Of a DNA stretch of 34,841 nucleotides, positions 8,993 through 17,165 are shown piece by piece. Where the stretch lies: NCBI RefSeq assembly GCF_009696375.1, contig NZ_VUMD01000027.1, positions 1 to 34,841 on the forward strand, given 5' to 3'. Position numbers and translations under genes: made by a program. The stretch's first letter is position 1. Each line of letters starts with the position of its first letter. The stretch comes from Clostridium porci. GTDB taxonomy: Bacteria > Bacillota > Clostridia > Lachnospirales > Lachnospiraceae. A model generated the notes under the pieces. It searched no databases, was not told where the DNA came from, and was given only the letters and a program-made list of their open reading frames with translations.

Positions 8993-9103
8993 ATGTGTAG
9001 TACAGGAGATCGACCAACGGAAACGGGAGTAGAACCGTTAAAAAAAGCCATCCCCCGGCCAGTGGAAAATATGGCCGGAACCATGCGTTATCCCATGCAA
9101 TAA
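8993..9103 (+). CDS. Small ORF, 36 residues, unknown
   Basis: ATG at 8993 follows AAGGAGGAG with ideal spacing. The 36-residue product begins M-C-S-T-G-D-R-P-T-E-T-G-V-E-P and ends M-R-Y-P-M-Q. It is rich in proline and charged residues, with no membrane segment. It lies between the transport island and the sigma factor of the Tn1549-like module. I do not know the function. The strong ribosome site is the main reason to list it; it could also be a leader peptide for the terminator-like hairpin 20 bp downstream. Confidence 0.45.
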   Translation: MCSTGDRPTETGVEPLKKAIPRPVENMAGTMRYPMQ

Positions 9104-9123
9104 AACACTATACTATTTTTATG

Positions 9124-9160
9124 TTCGCCCGGAGGGTCTATGCCCTTCCGGGCGAATTTT
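9124..9160 (+). terminator. Terminator/attenuator hairpin ahead of sigma gene
   Basis: TTCGCCCGG...GGG pairs with CCC...CCGGGCGAA (9124-9156, small internal bulges) and is followed by TTTTG. It stands between the small ORF and the sigma factor gene, so it can end upstream transcripts or attenuate those entering the mobile module. Confidence 0.65.
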
Positions 9161-9312
9161 GTTATTTCCTGCGTCCCGTACCACCGGCCCCACACTTTTT
9201 CAAAAAATGTTTAAAAAAGTGGCGTTTAGCGGGTAGCTGGTGGCCTTTCAAAAGTAACTTTGGCGGAAAGGGAGAGAACCACCAAAATCACCCACAGAAA
9301 GGGGGTGAGAAG

Positions 9313-9756
9313 ATGGATACAATCCCCCGCAATGACTTTATCCTGCGGCACCGCTATGACGCATTTTGCAAGGCGGTACTCCGCAATGAGGCCAAAGATT
9401 ATCTGCGTGAGATGGGACGGCAGCGCGACCGTGAAAAGTCGTTTGAATGCCTGACGCCGGAAGAACTGGAAAAGCTCTCCACGGTAGATTATTACCCCAG
9501 CGATAGCTACGTTTTTTCGTCGCATGGATATGATTTGCCCATTGACAACGAGCTTGTAGCCGAGGCATTCGCCAGCCTGCCACAACAGGAACAAAGCATT
9601 TTGATTTTGCACTGTGTTTTGGATTTGGCAGACGGAGAAATCGCAAGCCTCATGAGAATGTCCCGCAGCGCCGTACAGCGCCACAGGACAAGCACCCTGA
9701 AACAGTTGCGTTTGAAATTGATGGCGCTCATGCCAGAGGGAGGGAAACGCGGATGA
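9313..9756 (+). CDS. Sigma-70-family regulator of conjugative element
   Basis: A 147-residue protein with region-4 features at the C-terminus: A-S-L-P-Q-Q-E-Q-S-I-L-I-L-H, then D-G-E-I-A-S-L-M-R-M-S-R-S-A-V-Q-R-H as the recognition HTH. Its size and its place before a small HTH protein, xis and int match the regulator of Tn916 (Orf7-like) and Tn1549 relatives. I use ATG at 9313 after a GGGGGTGAG site; the longer reading frame from 9121 covers the terminator hairpin and is unlikely. It overlaps the next gene by ATGA. Probable role: expression of mobility genes. Confidence 0.85.
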   Translation: MDTIPRNDFILRHRYDAFCKAVLRNEAKDYLREMGRQRDREKSFECLTPEELEKLSTVDYYPSDSYVFSSHGYDLPIDNELVAEAFASLPQQEQSILILHCVLDLADGEIASLMRMSRSAVQRHRTSTLKQLRLKLMALMPEGGKRG

Positions 9757-9992
9757 AGGAACCCACATTCAACGGCAGAGAGCTTCTGCCCCTTTCGGTG
9801 ATGGAAGCTGCCCACGCTGGGGACGCAATGGCTATGGAACAAGTGCTGCGGTACTATGCGGGCTACATAAACAAGCTCTGCACCCGCACCTTGTACGACA
9901 GCAACGGCATCCCTTCTGTGTGCGTGGACGAGTTTATGAAGCACCGTTTGGAACTCAAGCTCATTCACTCCATCATCGTTGCTTTGAAGTAA
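9753..9992 (+). CDS. HTH conjugative-transposon protein, Tn916 Orf8-like
   Basis: A 79-residue protein starting within the end of the sigma gene (ATGA overlap). The text L-P-L-S-V-M-E-A-A-H-A-G-D-A-M-A-M-E-Q-V-L-R-Y-Y and the ending H-R-L-E-L-K-L-I match the small helix-turn-helix domain found after the sigma gene in Tn916/Tn1549-type elements. It probably works with the sigma protein in transcription control. Confidence 0.8.
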   Translation: MKEPTFNGRELLPLSVMEAAHAGDAMAMEQVLRYYAGYINKLCTRTLYDSNGIPSVCVDEFMKHRLELKLIHSIIVALK

Positions 9993-10067
9993 CGGCCCGG
10001 CCACGGGAACGGAAATGTCTGACTACTCCCTTTCCACATTTCCGCCGACCCGGTGGCTGATGGTTAC

Positions 10068-10346
10068 ACCTTGACAAATACGCCCGCAGGACAATGGCGG
10101 TGCGTCATAGGGTATACGGACACATTCTGTCTGCACTGAGCCGGACGGCGGGTGCGCCATGATACTGCTTTCTACGAAAACAGCGGAGCGACCACCACCC
10201 AGCCGTAACATAGGCGTGGCTGCTTATGGGCGACGACGTGCAGATAGGACAATGATACTCCCTTACAGCCACAGTCCGAGCGTTAGAAGCGTCGCAGGCA
10301 ATGGGTAGGGCCGTGTGAGAACCACGCGGGGGTGAAAGTCCCGTGG
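10068..10346 (+). other. Noncoding block 1, candidate structured RNA or regulatory DNA
   Basis: The 429 bp between the HTH gene and xis hold no convincing gene. They share scattered identical words, in the same order, with a block at 13186-13506: ACCTTGACAAAT (10068), AGCCGTAAC (10201), AATGATACTCC (10251) and GGTGA-A-G-CCCGTG (10331). The distances between the words differ. Both blocks follow a sigma-type gene in an element end. This pattern suggests a conserved RNA or regulatory element with variable loops. It does not match a family I can name. Confidence 0.4.
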
Positions 10347-10421
10347 AGCTGGGCCGCCAGCCGTCCGTGTTTTGCCCATAGTTACAAGAAATTTTTGTGT
10401 TGAAAAGAAGGAGGCAAGATT

Positions 10422-10625
10422 ATGAGTAATAACGATGTGCCTATTTGGGAAAAGTATACGCTTACCATTGAGGAAGCGTCGAAATATTTTCGCATTGGAG
10501 AAAACAAGCTGCGGCGGCTTGCAGAGGAAAACCCATCCGCTGGCTGGGTGATTTTGAACGGCAACCGTATCCAAATCAAACGGCAAAAGTTTGAAAAAAT
10601 CATGGATTCTCTGGATACAATCTAG
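10422..10625 (+). CDS. xis: Excisionase (Xis), Tn1549/Tn916-type
   Basis: A 67-residue basic protein behind AAGGAGG. It has the MerR-like excisionase HTH pattern [19 protein letters not shown], then a wing with [11 protein letters not shown]. It lies 79 bp before the integrase. In Tn916 relatives Xis bends the element ends and directs the integrase to excise. TAG stop at 10623. Confidence 0.88.
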   Translation: MSNNDVPIWEKYTLTIEEASKYFRIGENKLRRLAEENPSAGWVILNGNRIQIKRQKFEKIMDSLDTI

Positions 10626-10629
10626 TGAA

Positions 10630-10679
10630 AAAGAGCCTTGGCTATGCTATAATACCTTTAGAGTGTGTCAAGGCTCTTT
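10630..10679 (+). promoter_or_regulatory. Inverted repeat enclosing an extended -10 promoter, xis-int gap
   Basis: A perfect 11-bp inverted repeat, AAAGAGCCTTG (10630-10640) and CAAGGCTCTTT (10669-10679), ends in T-rich sequence. Its 28-bp loop contains TGCTATAAT (10645-10653), an extended -10. The hairpin could end xis transcripts while the internal promoter starts an int transcript, separating the two genes' expression. Confidence 0.55.
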
Positions 10680-10704
10680 CCGTCATGGAAAGGAGCATGA
10701 CGAA

Positions 10705-11982
10705 ATGTCAAGAAAAGAACGAGACGAAAAAAGACGGGACAGCAAGGGCCGCCTTTTGAAATCTGGAGAGAGCCAGCGAACAGACGGAAGATACACCTAC
10801 AAATATACGGATGCCTTTGGAGAACCGAAGTTTGTGTACTCCTGGAAGTTAGTCCCCACGGACAAAATCCCTGCCGGAAAACGCCCGGATATTTCCCTGC
10901 GTGAGAAAATCAAGCAGATACAAAAAGACCTTGACGATGGGATTGACACCATCGGCAAGAAAATGACCGTGTGCCAGCTCTATGAAAAGTATATCCGGCA
11001 ACGGGGCAATGTGAAGCGGGGAACCCATAAGAGCCGCCAGCAGTTGATGAAACTTTTGTCCGAAGATAAAATCGGAGGGGCCAGCATCGACAGCGTAAAG
11101 CTGTCTGACGCCAAAGAATGGGCTTTGCGTATGCAGGAAAAGGGCGTGGCCTATCACACCATCTGCAACGGCAAGCGTTCCCTGAAAGCCATCTTTTATA
11201 TGGCCGTACAGGACGATTGCCTCCGCAAGAATCCCTTTGACTTCCAGATCAATGAGGTTATCAACGACGATACCGTACCAAAGGTGCCGCTTACCCCTGC
11301 ACAGGAAAAGGAGCTTTTGGACTTCATGCAGAGAGACCCCGTTTATGCCAAGTATTATGACGAGGTATTGATTCTGCTGGAAACCGGGCTTCGCGTTTCC
11401 GAACTCTGCGGCCTGACGCCTGCCGACCTGAATTTTGGAAAGCGCTGTGTGAATGTAGACCACCAGCTTTTGAGAAGCACCGAGGACGGCTACTACATCG
11501 AAGCGCCAAAGACCGACAGCGGCTATCGCCAGGTGCCTATGAGCGCAGCAGCCTATGAAGCGTTTCAGCGCGTGCTGCACAGGCGAAAGGGCGGCAAAGG
11601 CGTTGTGGTGGATGGATATAAGGGCTTCCTGTTCTTAAACCGGGATGGGCTTCCAAAAGCGGCTGTCCACTATGATGCCATGTTTCAGGGCCTTGCCAAG
11701 AAGTTCAACAAATGCCATAAGGAACCGCTGCCGGAGGTCATGACGCCGCACACCATGCGGCATACATTCTGTACCAGAATGGCAAACGCAGGCATGAACC
11801 CCAAGGCATTGCAGTACATCATGGGGCATTCCAATATCGTTATGACGTTGAACTATTACGCCCACGCCACGTTCCATTCCGCACAGGAGGAAATGGAACG
11901 GCTGCAAGCCCAGGCACAGACCGCCGCAGCAGTCCATGCGCAGCCTGCGTCAGAGAGCGCCCAAGAGGCCCAAGCCGCATAG
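10705..11982 (+). CDS. int: Tyrosine recombinase/integrase, Tn1549/Tn916-type
   Basis: A 425-residue integrase. The N-terminus has the Tn916 Int-like arm-binding domain (R-K-E-R-D-E-K-R-R-D-S-K-G-R-L), followed by a SAM-like core-binding region. Catalytic features are Arg in E-T-G-L-R-V-S-E-L, H-x-x-R in H-T-M-R-H-T-F, His in M-G-H-S and Tyr in L-N-Y-Y-A-H. The tail (about 30 residues) is Ala/Gln-rich, an unusual low-complexity end. I use ATG at 10705, after AAAGGAG. The gene looks intact and could still cut and join the element ends. Confidence 0.92.
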   Translation: MSRKERDEKRRDSKGRLLKSGESQRTDGRYTYKYTDAFGEPKFVYSWKLVPTDKIPAGKRPDISLREKIKQIQKDLDDGIDTIGKKMTVCQLYEKYIRQRGNVKRGTHKSRQQLMKLLSEDKIGGASIDSVKLSDAKEWALRMQEKGVAYHTICNGKRSLKAIFYMAVQDDCLRKNPFDFQINEVINDDTVPKVPLTPAQEKELLDFMQRDPVYAKYYDEVLILLETGLRVSELCGLTPADLNFGKRCVNVDHQLLRSTEDGYYIEAPKTDSGYRQVPMSAAAYEAFQRVLHRRKGGKGVVVDGYKGFLFLNRDGLPKAAVHYDAMFQGLAKKFNKCHKEPLPEVMTPHTMRHTFCTRMANAGMNPKALQYIMGHSNIVMTLNYYAHATFHSAQEEMERLQAQAQTAAAVHAQPASESAQEAQAA

Positions 11983-11994
11983 GATACGCAGAAT

Positions 11995-12013
11995 GTACTA
12001 CTGTTTGTACTAC
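11995..12013 (+). repeat. Direct repeat GTACTAC after int, possible Int arm site
   Basis: GTACTAC occurs twice with a 12-bp period (11995-12001 and 12007-12013), 13 bp after the int stop. Tn916-type integrases bind short direct repeats near the element ends, so these may be arm sites. The match to any known repeat was not checked. Confidence 0.3.
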
Positions 12014-12075
12014 GTTTGAGAGCGGAAACATGAGGGGTAATAAGAACGTTTGTGAGGTTCTTCCGATAGGAAAAG

Positions 12076-12111
12076 TGCCGGAAAAGCCCGAAGTAACGGG
12101 CTATACCGGCA
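12076..12111 (+). terminator. Nested hairpin downstream of int
   Basis: TGCCGG/CCGGCA encloses AGCCCG/CGGGCT around a 6-base loop (12076-12111). No T tract follows, so it may be a transcript-end structure or an element-end feature rather than a classic terminator. Confidence 0.4.
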
Positions 12112-12149
12112 TATAAGAACATCTAAAGAGATAATTGGAAATCTATTAA

Positions 12150-12347
12150 ATGATTATTATAACAAATAAGGTACAGAAGAAGAAAACAGGAAAGCACATC
12201 ATAAAAGATAAAAGAAAGAAATTAATTAATGTACAGGTTAGGAAATGGATTCAGACTACTAGAGAAAGGGGCGGATATACACAGGAGACATTTTCTGAAT
12301 TTCTATATGTGGGAGTAGAGCATTACCAAAAGATAGAATGCGTTTGA
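12150..12347 (+). pseudogene. Truncated XRE-type HTH remnant
   Basis: The 65-codon frame contains V-R-K-W-I-Q-T-T-R-E-R-G-G-Y-T-Q-E-T-F-S-E-F-L-Y-V-G-V-E-H-Y, the front part of a Cro/C1 HTH domain as seen in small regulators of Firmicute elements. It stops right after Y-Q-K-I-E-C, where the family normally goes on with G-K-N-x-I-S. It therefore lacks the last helices and is probably non-functional. It marks the start of a second element after the Tn1549-like int. Confidence 0.55.
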
Positions 12348-12434
12348 GAGAATACTGGGAAATTGTATACTCTGGCAGTCTGCCAGTCATGAAGGAAAAG
12401 AACAAGATAAGAAAACAAAATAAGAGCATTTTTT

Positions 12435-12480
12435 GGCGTGCATTGTTATCTGTAAGGGTAAGGAATGCACGCCTTTTCTG
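12435..12480 (+). terminator. Rho-independent terminator
   Basis: GGCGTGCATT (12435-12444) pairs perfectly with AATGCACGCC (12464-12473), followed by TTTTCTG. It ends transcripts from the XRE remnant before the sigma-like gene. Confidence 0.7.
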
Positions 12481-12616
12481 TTGTCTGAAAATCAGAAAGT
12501 ATACTGATGCCCAGTCTGCTTTTAGAAGTAATAGAAATCGTACTTTTCAGAACAGCATCAGAGGTCCGCCCTGTGTCCTTCATTTCAAAAAAGTTGAAGA
12601 AATGGAGGACGAAAGG

Positions 12617-13043
12617 ATGTCTAAATGGATTAAAATCCGAATCAGAGATTTTTACAAGGATGCAATTGGAGAAACAGAATATGCCTATGTCAGCAGTGAG
12701 GTCTATGAGATGCTTACCAACACCTTCCGAAAGGAAGCCCATGCAGAGGAAATGCGTGATTCACGTCATTGTGCTGTAATGGGGTATCAGGAAGGGGAAA
12801 CGGAAGATTTGATGATACCAGATGGGAGAGTCACTGGAGGACATGATAATCAGGCAGATGGAGCTTGAGACGTTACAAAAAGCGATGCAGTCACTTTCCG
12901 AGGTACAACGGGAGCGCCTGCATCTTTATTTTTTTGAGGGAAAGCCCCTTCGGGAGATAGCTGAATTACAGGGAATCAGCAGAAATGCAGTCTGGGAATC
13001 AATACAGGTTATGTTAATCCGGATGAAGAAATTTTTTGCTTAA
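12617..13043 (+). pseudogene. Sigma-70-like regulator, frameshifted
   Basis: ATG at 12617 follows a GGAGGACGAAAGG site. The first frame reads M-S-K-W-I-K-I-R-I-R-D-F-Y-K-D-A-I-G and continues to D-L-M-I-P-D-G near 12825. The rest lies in another frame: E-S-L-E-D-M-I-I-R-Q-M-E-L-E, then the region-4 HTH L-S-E-V-Q-R-E-R-L-H-L-Y-F-F-E-G and P-L-R-E-I-A-E-L-Q-G-I-S-R-N-A-V-W-E-S-I. One base near 12826-12833 separates the two halves. Joined, they give about 142 residues, the usual size of the sigma-like proteins placed upstream of serine-recombinase clusters. Confidence 0.75.
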
Positions 13044-13185
13044 AATGGTCTGTTTTTCTGTTTTTTGAAAAAAATTTAAAAAATTTTCATTTTCAGACTG
13101 TGCAAAACGCGTTTTTCTGTGAGTACCTTATGAGAGGAACTTTTTTTCCGGGCAGATGGTCTCTCCCGGAACACCCTCTCACCAT

Positions 13186-13506
13186 ACCTTGACAAATGCC
13201 GGGAGGGTATTCCAAAAGAGAAGCTTTCGAGAGCAGGGAACAATCACAATCCGCTGCCAGCCATATCCAACAATCCAGATACGTTAACCATTCCATGAGC
13301 CGTAACCGGGGCGCAGTGACACTCCTGTGGCAGATTCCATATTTTTTCTTGTCTGATTTGCCCTCAAAAAGATCGCATCTAAGGAGCCGAGCGGGAAAGC
13401 CGGGGTACAGCCTGTCTGTGGTGGACAGGTGCGAAGAAGGGAATGGCATATAATGATACTCCTTGAGATTAGCCGGCACGCAGTGGCGAGGGTGAGATGC
13501 CCGTGA
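13186..13506 (+). other. Noncoding block 2, counterpart of block 1
   Basis: This lies inside a 750-bp stretch (13044-13792) without a convincing gene. It repeats, in order, the words seen at 10068-10346: ACCTTGACAAAT (13186), AGCCGTAAC (13298), AATGATACTCC (13452) and GGTGAGATGCCCGTGA (13491). Spacing differs from block 1. As there, it follows a sigma-like gene and precedes recombination genes. From 13507 to 13680 I see only scattered short hairpins (for example GTCTGA/TCAGAC near 13507). Function unknown. Confidence 0.4.
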
Positions 13507-13792
13507 TGTCTGAAACCATCAGACAGTCTGGATTGTTGCCTAAGATGAAGCACCAGAGAATGCAGTTTTATATTTTGGTCTCTGAGTTTGGCATTCATCG
13601 GCTCCGGGAAGTAGTGTCGAATAGGAACAAGACACTTTTTATATGAAAATAGGAAGTGAAGGATAGGGGTACTGTCATTTGCGGCAGTACCTGATTATGG
13701 CAGTAAGACTAAAGTACAGAAACAGTGCGGCAGAGGGATGGACTTCTGCCGTATCATTGTGTGTTTTAGAGAGAAAGGAGCAGAGAAGAGAA

Positions 13793-14203
13793 ATGGGAGA
13801 AAATATAACAAAAACAAATGTGACAGATATGATGCACAAAATTTTTGAATCAGAAAGAATGGGATATGCTTATTTTTATCCAAGGGATGGAGGATATAGA
13901 CAGGAATTTCTGATCTCCACCACACCGGAGAACATGGCAAACTTTCTGGGAAGTCATTTCTATGGTGCAGAGAAAATGGTTATTACAGATATCTGTGACT
14001 GACTGATACTGGATACCTTTGGAGGTTTTATCAATCGTTGTCCGGATCAGAAATTGTGTCAGGAAATTGTGTCAAAGTTAGCACCTATCCAGATGGGAGA
14101 AAAAGAAGCCGGAGAAGTGCTTGCAGTCACAAGAGAAGAGGCGGATGCTTATTTTGCTGCAGAAGACCAGGCAGTCACTATGGCAGAGTGTCAGATGATG
14201 TAG
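13793..14203 (+). pseudogene. Conserved element protein, in-frame opal stop
   Basis: ATG at 13793 starts M-G-E-N-I-T-K-T-N-V-T-D-M-M-H-K-I-F-E-S, followed by Y-F-Y-P-R-D-G-G-Y-R-Q-E-F-L-I-S. An in-frame TGA at 14000-14002 follows I-T-D-I-C-D. The same frame then continues L-I-L-D-T-F-G-G-F-I-N-R-C-P-D-Q and ends A-V-T-M-A-E-C-Q-M-M at TAG 14201. CGA (Arg) to TGA by one C-to-T change explains it best. Full length would be 136 residues. I recall no defined function for this small soluble protein; it lies with the serine-recombinase cluster. Confidence 0.65.
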
Positions 14204-14252
14204 CTGTGTTTCTATGCAGCATCAATTTAGAATACCTAAAATGGAGGACGTT

Positions 14253-14357
14253 ATGGGGGAAATGATTTTGATTATTACAGGACTTATGGTTTGCATCATA
14301 ATTGTATCGGCAGGAGTTGCCATTGTCAGTGCAGGAGCGCACCAAAAGGATGAATAA
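14253..14357 (+). CDS. Small single-span membrane protein, 34 residues
   Basis: ATG at 14253 follows GGAGG with close spacing. The product is almost all one hydrophobic helix (M-I-L-I-I-T-G-L-M-V-C-I-I-I-V-S-A-G-V-A) with a short polar tail, H-Q-K-D-E. It ends 14 bp before the next small gene, in a tight row leading to the recombinases. Function unknown. Confidence 0.5.
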   Translation: MGEMILIITGLMVCIIIVSAGVAIVSAGAHQKDE

Positions 14358-14370
14358 GGGGGGATGGAGC

Positions 14371-14535
14371 ATGGCAGAGAGAAATTCCATGATGAATGAA
14401 ATCTTATATAAACAGGCAGAATATCTGCTGACAAAGATGCAGGAAAGAGGGCTGATAAATGCCGAAGAAAGAGAGAAAATCAGACTTTTGAACATTGAAA
14501 CATTTTCTCAGGAACTTGCCAAAGTATATCTGTAA
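14371..14535 (+). CDS. Small SHOCT-like protein before recombinases
   Basis: A 54-residue protein starting M-A-E-R-N-S-M-M-N-E-I-L-Y-K-Q-A-E-Y, with a helical, charged C-terminus G-L-I-N-A-E-E-R-E-K-I. Small proteins of this make-up (short-C-terminal-domain-like) commonly stand just before the triple serine recombinases of Clostridia elements. ATG at 14371 after a GGGGGG tract was chosen over a longer in-frame start at 14302, which overlaps the membrane peptide. Exact role unknown. Confidence 0.6.
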   Translation: MAERNSMMNEILYKQAEYLLTKMQERGLINAEEREKIRLLNIETFSQELAKVYL

Positions 14536-14624
14536 TAACGCTAGATATATTCCAGCTTGTGTGATAGTGTATGTTGCTGACAAGGGATGAAATTCCTTGA
14601 AATCAGGGGAAAGGAGAACCTAAG

Positions 14625-16241
14625 ATGGCAAAAAAAGTAACCGTAATCAAGGCAGTTTCCGGTGCCGGAAGAAAAAAGGCAGCAAGGAAACTGAAGGTAT
14701 GCGGATATGCCAGAGTCAGCACAGGGAGTAAGGCACAGGCAGGCTCCTATGCAACACAGGTGGCATACTACACAGAGAAAATCGAAGCCAATCCGTTATG
14801 GGAGTTTGCAGGAGTTTATGCGGACGAAGGAATCACCGGTACCAAAACAAAGGGCAGAAATGAATTTAAGGCAATGATAGCAGCCTGTGAAGATGGGGAA
14901 GTGGAATTGATTCTAACCAAGTCCATTACAAGATTTGCAAGAAATACCGTGGAGTGCATCCAGACCATCCGAAAGCTAAAGGCGATGGGGGTTGGAATTT
15001 ACTTCGAGAAAGAAAACATCAACACCCTGCATGAAGCAAGCGAGTTAATGCTTACCATTCTGGCATCGGTGGCACAGGGAGAATCGGAAGACTTCTCCGG
15101 AAATAACCGCTGGTCAATCGTCAACCGCTTTGAAAACGGCGCCTTTAAAGTAGGGACACCGGCATATGGATACCGAAAAGACGAAGAGGGAAATCTGCTG
15201 ATTGAAGAAACGGAGGTTGAGACTGTACGATGGATTTTTGAATCCTACTTAAATGGAATGGGAACTTACCGAATAGCCAAAAAACTAAATGAGCAGGGCG
15301 TACCGACCATCCGATACAGTGAAAAATGGCAGGATAGCGTAATCAAAGAGATACTGAATAATCCTATCTATGAGGGAGATTCCCTGCATCAGAGAACCTA
15401 TACCGAAAGGAACTTTCCGTTCGAGAGGAAAGTTAACAACGGGCAGCTTCCGATGTATCTGCAAAAGGATGCCCATCCTGCAATCATTACCCATGAAGAG
15501 GCTGAGGCGGTACGAAGTATCATGGAATACCGCAACAAAATCTTACATATCGATGGGGACAAATATCAGAACAGATACCTGTTTTCCAGCAGGATTATCT
15601 GCGGAGAGTGTGGCAGTACCTTCCGAAGACAGAAGATTTATATCGGAAAACCCCATGAAAAGATTATCTGGACCTGTCACAATCATGTGGAAAACATAGA
15701 AAACTGTAAGATGAAGGCCATCAGGGAAGATGCGATACATCAGGCATTCGTAACCATGTGGAATAAACTTTGCACCAATCAGGGAATCGTACTGGAGCCA
15801 ATGTTAAAGGCACTGATGGAACAGGCAGAGAACAGGTCAGACACAAAAGAAATGGAACAATTGAATACGGAAATACACAGCTTAAGTGAGCAGAGCCAAA
15901 TCCTAAATCAGGTCATGAAGAAGGGATATATGGACTCTGCTCTTTTTATGGAGAAAAGCAACCTGCTGGCACAACAGCTGACAGAATGCAGAAGAAAAAA
16001 GACAATGCTTAACAGACGGCAGAAACGGACAAAGGAGATTGTCAGAACCGAACAGCTACTTACACTGCTGAAAGAAGAAGGCTACCAAAGAGAGTTCAAG
16101 GAAGAATTGTTCGACCTTACGGTAAAGGAGATTCGGATATCCAAATCCCATGCCATCACCTTCTGCCTGAAAAACGGACTAAAGCTGACAGAGAAGGAAG
16201 GAGGGGAAAAGGACGCAGTGGCACACACCCATCGGATATAA
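14625..16241 (+). CDS. Large serine recombinase 1, intact
   Basis: A 538-residue recombinase. The resolvase-type catalytic domain has the nucleophile Ser32 in C-G-Y-A-R-V-S-T-G, then G-V-Y-A-D-E-G-I-T-G-T and S-I-T-R-F-A-R-N-T. It is followed by a recombinase domain and a zinc ribbon (I-I-C-G-E-C-G-S-T-F, later W-T-C-H-N-H and N-C). A coiled-coil segment follows (about residues 390-470). The strong site AAAGGAG precedes ATG 14625. It is first of three recombinases in a row, an arrangement known from Clostridia elements, and the only intact one. It probably moves or moved the element. Confidence 0.9.
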   Translation: MAKKVTVIKAVSGAGRKKAARKLKVCGYARVSTGSKAQAGSYATQVAYYTEKIEANPLWEFAGVYADEGITGTKTKGRNEFKAMIAACEDGEVELILTKSITRFARNTVECIQTIRKLKAMGVGIYFEKENINTLHEASELMLTILASVAQGESEDFSGNNRWSIVNRFENGAFKVGTPAYGYRKDEEGNLLIEETEVETVRWIFESYLNGMGTYRIAKKLNEQGVPTIRYSEKWQDSVIKEILNNPIYEGDSLHQRTYTERNFPFERKVNNGQLPMYLQKDAHPAIITHEEAEAVRSIMEYRNKILHIDGDKYQNRYLFSSRIICGECGSTFRRQKIYIGKPHEKIIWTCHNHVENIENCKMKAIREDAIHQAFVTMWNKLCTNQGIVLEPMLKALMEQAENRSDTKEMEQLNTEIHSLSEQSQILNQVMKKGYMDSALFMEKSNLLAQQLTECRRKKTMLNRRQKRTKEIVRTEQLLTLLKEEGYQREFKEELFDLTVKEIRISKSHAITFCLKNGLKLTEKEGGEKDAVAHTHRI

Positions 16242-17136
16242 AGTCATAAACGGAAAAATAGAAGCATATGAGGAACACAAGAAACTGGTACAGCAGATTT
16301 TTACGGATTATGATAACGGAATCTCCGCATGGAAAATAGCAAAAGACCTAAAAGAAATGGGGATATCAAATGCCAAAGGCAGGGTGGCATGGACCCATGC
16401 AACGGTTGGCAGAATACTGGAAAATCACAATTATCTGGGTACAGAATATTATCCACAAATCATAGAACCGGAACTCTTTGACCGGGTGCAGAAAAAAAGA
16501 GAGCAGGTGCGAATCGATGGAGGAAGGGGAACACACAGACCCAGCCGAAAGGAAATCCTGTTATTCAGCGGAATGCTGGTATGCGGAGAATGTGGAAGCA
16601 CCTGCAGCCATATCCAATCAAGTCATAAAAAAGAGGGATATGGAGTACCGAAATGGAAGTGCAAAAATTATGTGTATCAGAATAAAGTCTCCTGCAGGGG
16701 CGGGCAGATTACAGACAGACAGGCAGAAGAGGTATGTATCAAAGCCATTAACAGTCTGATACAAAATCCCGGTCTGATAGAAAAATACAGAGAAACAGAG
16801 CAGACAGTCAGTGCAGAGTACAGAAGACTGAATCGTGCATTAGAAGAGAGAGATGTTGTCGATGCCGATGCTTCGGCGCTTACGCCGGATGAAATCACAG
16901 CCCTTATTTTTCAGAGGGCAGAGGAACGGTATCGGACACTTAAGGTGCGGGATGAAAGTATAAATGCAGAAGAAATGGCAAAAATCCTGCAGGGGATGGA
17001 AGAGATTACAGAATTAACAGATGACCTGCATCGAAAGCTGATACAGAAAATACTGGTTTATCAGGATAACACGGTGGAAGTGATTTTCCACAATAATAAT
17101 CGAATCAAAATGGGATACGGACAGGAGGAGAAATAA
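16218..17136 (+). pseudogene. Serine recombinase 2 without catalytic domain, start frame broken
   Basis: The protein lacks any resolvase domain and begins at the recombinase domain: T-P-I-G-Y-K-V-I-N-G-K-I-E-A-Y-E-E-H, then W-T-H-A-T-V-G-R-I-L-E-N-H-N-Y-L-G-T-E-Y-Y and a zinc ribbon M-L-V-C-G-E-C-G-S-T-C. Second members of such trios often lack the catalytic part. The good frame has no ATG before 16357. A GTG at 16218, 12 bp after AAGGAGG, is in another frame; one more CA in the CACACA tract at 16221-16226 would join it as M-A-H-T-P-I-G-Y. A short form from ATG 16357 (259 residues) is the only product now possible. Confidence 0.65.
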
Positions 17137-17165
17137 CCCCTGACCGTATCTGGAAAGGAGCAGAG

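Noticed and set aside
9226-10004. Long minus-strand open frames
   Set aside because: They are shadows of the sigma and HTH genes; the plus strand has ribosome sites and known motifs.
10320-10360. Group II intron core suggested by GGTGAAAGTCCCGTG
   Set aside because: No intron-encoded reverse transcriptase, no domain V-like hairpin and no clear 5' or 3' intron ends were seen.
10849-11580. 243-codon minus-strand open frame
   Set aside because: It is the antisense shadow of the integrase gene, whose catalytic motifs are clear.
13196-13453. 85-codon open frame
   Set aside because: It lies in noncoding block 2, has no ribosome site and its text looks random.
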